Assembly: GCF_037038585.1 (NCBI RefSeq)
Contig: NC_092525.1
Span: 32,441,867 to 32,505,866 of the forward strand
DNA from: Patagioenas fasciata
Lineage: Eukaryota; Chordata; Aves; Columbiformes; Columbidae
Reading direction: 5' to 3'
Length of the DNA: 64,000 nt
The notes beneath the pieces were generated by a model, which was not told the DNA's origin, searched no databases, and was given only the letters and a program-made list of their open reading frames with translations. The position numbers and the translations under genes are program-made. Positions 62,841 to 64,000 of this stretch are shown here, piece after piece. Every line of letters begins with the position of its first letter. The stretch's first letter is position 1.

Positions 62841-62857
62841 CTTGACTTTGAATTTCC
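62841..62857 (+). other. Candidate 17-nt microexon
   Basis: The 17 nt CTTGACTTTGAATTTCC are bounded by an exceptionally strong acceptor (T25 CCTCTTCAG, ending 62840) and a perfect donor GTAAGT at 62858-62863. If transcribed on the plus strand this could be a microexon. No neighbouring exons can be linked and no protein is recognised, so it may be a chance pairing. Confidence 0.2.
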
Positions 62858-63039
62858 GTAAGTGCAACAGCGAGGACACGGTGCTAGGTAGTGGATTGCC
62901 GTGCGCTATATTTAGAAAGCAGCTGGAAGAGAAAATGTCCTCAGGAATCCGGACTATTTTGTTGTATATGTCCCTACAGTCCCAGTACAGTTAACGTAAA
63001 CGCTCGTTCTTCAGACGTGCCAGCGCTTCGCTCTGCCTG

Positions 63040-63730
63040 GAAGTGCTGGGTAAGGACGGGTTAGGGCAGTTTCTTCAGCACCCACCGGCGCAGGTAGCGT
63101 TGGAGCTGTCATGTGAAGATGAGCGGTGCCCTTCCCCAGCACGGCGGCGGTGTGGCTGCGGGACCAGCCCTCGTGGCGGGGCAGCGTCACCTCGGGGTTA
63201 CCCCCACCGGTGGCCGCCCTACCCACCCAGGGTACCGGCGGGTTGCGTGCACCAGTTTCTCGGTGCAGAGCGCCTCAGCCGTGAGGTTCACTGCCCGGAG
63301 CGGATCACTCCCCTCGCATTTCCGAGTTAAACACCAGTGGTACAGGCGGCACGGCCAGTCCTTTCCCTTCCTGGAGAACCAGCACCACACCCAGCCTCAC
63401 CGCCCTCTCTCCGCTGAACACTCCGCTGCGGGGATGGGGACAGGGGCAGGCCGTGTCGGACGGGCACCCTGCCTGGCTGTCACTCAGGGGAGGGTCCCCC
63501 ACGAACCCTGCCCCTCAGTGGGCGCAGGGAGCCCGGGGCAACTCTAAGCGGGCGGGCCCTAGCTGAGTGAACAGCACGGCCAGTGGCTGCCTCGAAACAG
63601 GCGGCGTTCCACCTCGGCACTCACCCGTGCGGGGGAAGCCCGTTCCCACCAGCGCCTGTCCTGCACCAGGCTCTTCGGGGCCGTGCGGGAGACCCACAGC
63701 CAGGGGATTATTTGCTACCAGCGGGCGGAA
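63040..63730. promoter_or_regulatory. GC-rich, CpG-containing block
   Basis: About 700 bp of GC-rich DNA with open frames on both strands (up to 144 codons at 63113-63547) that look compositional. No recognised protein. It resembles the other CpG-rich blocks between 55 and 61 kb but is less CG-dense. Confidence 0.4.
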
Positions 63731-63750
63731 ACCGGCCAAGTTAACGTCTC

Positions 63751-63992
63751 TTAAGGCCAGAAGAGACCATTAAATCATCTGCCTGACCTCCTGCGTTACA
63801 GGACTGTATGATTTCATCCAGTTCCTAAGGCATTAAGTCCAATAATTTGTGTTTGAGTAAAACGTGCCTTCCAGAAAGGCCCCTGGTCCTGAAGATATCA
63901 AGAGATGGCGATTTTGCTCCTGCCTCGGGAGTTAGCCGTGGCAGTTAACCCCTGATTGGAGATGAGCCTCATTTCCATGACAAGTTGCCCTT
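63751..63992 (+). mobile_element. Ancient interspersed repeat of amniote type
   Basis: The order of blocks matches a repeat common in turtle and crocodilian genomes that I recall but cannot name. It runs GGCCAGAAGAGACCATTAAA, CTGACCTCCTG, CAATAATTTGTGTTTGAGTA, TTCCAGAAAGGC, CTGAAGATATCAAGAGATGG. The copy is diverged, and I cannot tell from the sequence whether it continues past about 63992. Confidence 0.55.
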
Positions 63993-64000
63993 CCTTAGGT

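Noticed and set aside
54800-64000. Expected homeobox gene BARHL2 inside the CpG-rich end of the window
   Set aside because: No homeodomain (for example a WFQNRR- or WYQNRR-type motif) occurs in any frame. The gene, if adjacent, lies beyond 64000.
1-64000. CRISPR arrays, operons, bacterial promoters, tRNA or rRNA genes, endogenous retroviral genes
   Set aside because: Nothing of these kinds was seen. Intron structure, CpG islands and CR1 elements mark this as vertebrate nuclear DNA.

Overview
The window is vertebrate nuclear DNA, most likely from a bird. It is intron-rich, AT-leaning and sparse in genes. Its recognisable interspersed repeats are CR1-type LINE 3' ends with the octamer tails typical of avian genomes. 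One protein-coding gene is recognisable with confidence: ZNF644, a C2H2 zinc-finger partner of the G9a/GLP histone methyltransferases, on the + strand.

Positions 1-36,300 are the 3' part of the ZNF644 locus. The first exon and promoter are not seen and presumably lie upstream. A 56-nt 5' exon sits at 7147-7202. The large coding exon is 20159-23202, with the start codon at 20190. It is followed by coding exons 23386-23991, 26540-26662, 33830-33932 and 34432-34624, and an AU-rich 3' UTR with several poly(A) signals to about 35.8-36.3 kb. Phases agree at every junction and give a 1,345-residue protein, or 1,304 residues if the symmetric 123-nt exon is skipped. The introns hold a decayed coding sequence on the minus strand (about 4.85-5.93 kb), a CR1 reverse-transcriptase fragment (12.6 kb) and small simple repeats.

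Positions 36,300-54,800 are intergenic, and I see no convincing gene. This stretch holds three CR1 3' ends (42.0, 48.0 and 50.9 kb), a tRNA-derived SINE-like remnant (50.4 kb) and homopolymer tracts.

Positions 54,800-64,000 look different. GC-rich, CpG-dense blocks (55.3-55.9, 56.2-56.7, 59.2, 60.6-61.3 and 63.1-63.7 kb) alternate with unique, non-repetitive AT-rich blocks carrying many TAATTA/TAATTG cores. No homeobox or other recognisable protein is encoded there. In human, the neighbour beyond the 3' end of ZNF644 is the homeobox gene BARHL2, so I infer that this is the near side of a developmental regulatory domain, possibly with non-coding transcripts starting in the CpG islands. Conservation cannot be tested here, so that part is inference. 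I saw no prokaryotic feature, CRISPR array or intact mobile element. The clearest unusual items are the optional-looking degenerate zinc-finger exon of ZNF644, the nested antisense pseudogene, and the TAATTA cluster beside the CpG islands.
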